A DNA stretch of 64,000 nt, from contig NZ_CP027116.1 of the NCBI RefSeq assembly GCF_003431975.1, forward strand, positions 1,364,001 through 1,428,000, written 5' to 3'. Below, one piece after another: positions 63,536 to 64,000 of the stretch. The translations under genes and the position numbers were made by a program. Within the stretch, counting starts at the first letter, position 1; each line of letters starts with the position of its first letter. The notes under the pieces were generated by a model, which was not told the origin of the DNA, did not search any database, and saw only the letters and a list, made by a program, of their open reading frames with translations. This DNA is from Bacillus pumilus. GTDB lineage: Bacteria > Bacillota > Bacilli > Bacillales > Bacillaceae.

Positions 63536-64000
63536 TTATTTTAAAGTTTTTTGTAATTTATGAATGACTTCTAATGAACGACCTGTTCCGATTGCGACAG
63601 ATTCAAGGGGATTTGCTGCAATATGAACTGGAACGACAATCTCCTGTGAGAGCCATTCTTGAATCCCATTTAACAGAGCGCCGCCGCCAGTTAAGATGAC
63701 GCCGCGGTCTACAATGTCACCACTAAGCTCTGGAGGGCTGTCCTCTAATGTGGCACGGATGGCCTCTAAAATATGAAGGAGTGATTCTCGCATGGCACCT
63801 TGAATTTCATGAGATTCAAGTGTAATCGTTTTTGGAAGACCTGTCACAAGATCACGGCCACGCACTTCTAAGGACTCTGGCTCATGCTTGATGAGTCCAT
63901 ATCCGATTTCCATTTTAACCTGCTCGGCTGTCCGTTCGCCGATTAATAGATTATATTTCTTTCTGACAAACGTAATGATATCCTCATCCAGTTGATCTCC
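63536..64000 (-). CDS. mreBH: Actin-like rod-shape protein MreBH, 3' end (partial)
   Basis: The frame continues past the right edge of the window. The 154 visible residues include the MreB-family region [20 protein letters not shown], the [14 protein letters not shown] motif of the nucleotide-binding fold, and the end [10 protein letters not shown]. MreBH is one of three MreB homologues in Bacillus and directs the hydrolase LytE in the lateral wall. Neighbouring ykpC and ampS support MreBH over MreB or Mbl. Confidence 0.88.
   Translation of the reverse strand, partial: GDQLDEDIITFVRKKYNLLIGERTAEQVKMEIGYGLIKHEPESLEVRGRDLVTGLPKTITLESHEIQGAMRESLLHILEAIRATLEDSPPELSGDIVDRGVILTGGGALLNGIQEWLSQEIVVPVHIAANPLESVAIGTGRSLEVIHKLQKTLK

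Noticed and set aside
1..64000. CRISPR arrays, prophage, toxin-antitoxin or anti-phage modules
   Set aside because: No regularly spaced repeats, integrase, transposase, terminase, nuclease-helicase clusters or toxin pairs were seen. The gene content is mainly conserved core Bacillus functions.

Overview
The window is a chromosomal segment of a low-GC Gram-positive Bacillus, most likely of the Bacillus pumilus group (pumilus/safensis/altitudinis). Gene order follows the Bacillus subtilis stoA-zosA-glcT-ptsGHI-splAB ... kinA-patA-cheV-ykyB-ykuC ... rok-mob/moe-yknWXYZ-fruRBA-sipT-ykpA-ampS-mreBH stretch almost gene for gene. It departs from that map in a few places: ykuG/ykuH and yknU/yknV are missing, and an SDR gene, a CDF transporter, an RDD protein, an MFS permease, a manganese catalase and a small Rok-like gene are extra. 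Species assignment is inference from synteny and recalled protein similarity; no rRNA is present. There are no tRNA genes, CRISPR arrays, prophages or insertion sequences.

Layout. 1-5 kb: 3' end of stoA, the iron-efflux ATPase gene pfeT behind a Fur box plus a PerR box, a peptidase, a LacI-type regulator. 5-10.3 kb: glucose PTS (antiterminator glcT, RAT/terminator switch, ptsG, ptsH, ptsI). 10.4-16.6 kb: spore photoproduct lyase splAB, chemoreceptor mcpC (sigma-D), an SDR gene with an apparent frameshift, ykwC, secreted CAP protein ykwD. 17-22.3 kb: pbpH, sporulation kinase kinA (sigma-H promoter), patA. 22.5-28.2 kb: accessory transporters, cheV (sigma-D), kre and unknown small genes. 28.3-33.6 kb: ykuC, ykuD, ykuE, fadH (FadR operator), ykuI and the Fur-controlled small RNA FsrA. 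33.6-45.4 kb: Mn catalase, ykuJ, ykuK, abbA (Spo0A box), darB, ccpC, Fur-controlled ykuNOP flavodoxins, lysine-branch genes dapH-dapL, ykuS, ykuT, ykuU, ykuV, rok. 45.5-51 kb: yknT, molybdenum cofactor operon mobA-moeB-moeA-mobB-moaE-moaD, Rok-like gene. 51.5-59 kb: yknWXYZ exporter and the fructose operon fruR-fruK-fruA. 59.2-64 kb: sipT, ykoA, ykpA, ampS, ykpC, 3' part of mreBH.

How the genes work together. Three iron-linked loci (pfeT, fsrA, ykuNOP) carry 7-1-7 Fur boxes: efflux in excess iron, sRNA-based iron sparing and flavodoxin replacement in scarcity. Sporulation and transition-state control recurs (kinA, abbA, rok, splAB, yknT). Sugar PTS control appears twice (GlcT/RAT for glucose, FruR for fructose). 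Many starts are TTG or GTG with strong upstream Shine-Dalgarno sites, and these decide several start calls below.

Most unusual items: a palindromic dispersed repeat of about 110-121 bp present twice in opposite orientations next to terminators; a second Rok-like gene 5 kb from rok; an in-frame A AAA AAG slippery heptamer exactly at the frameshift of the SDR gene, whose YxxxK motif is also degenerate; a YkuI EAL domain that has lost a catalytic-site aspartate; a hairpin that sequesters the ykuS ribosome binding site; and several short genes below usual length cut-offs.
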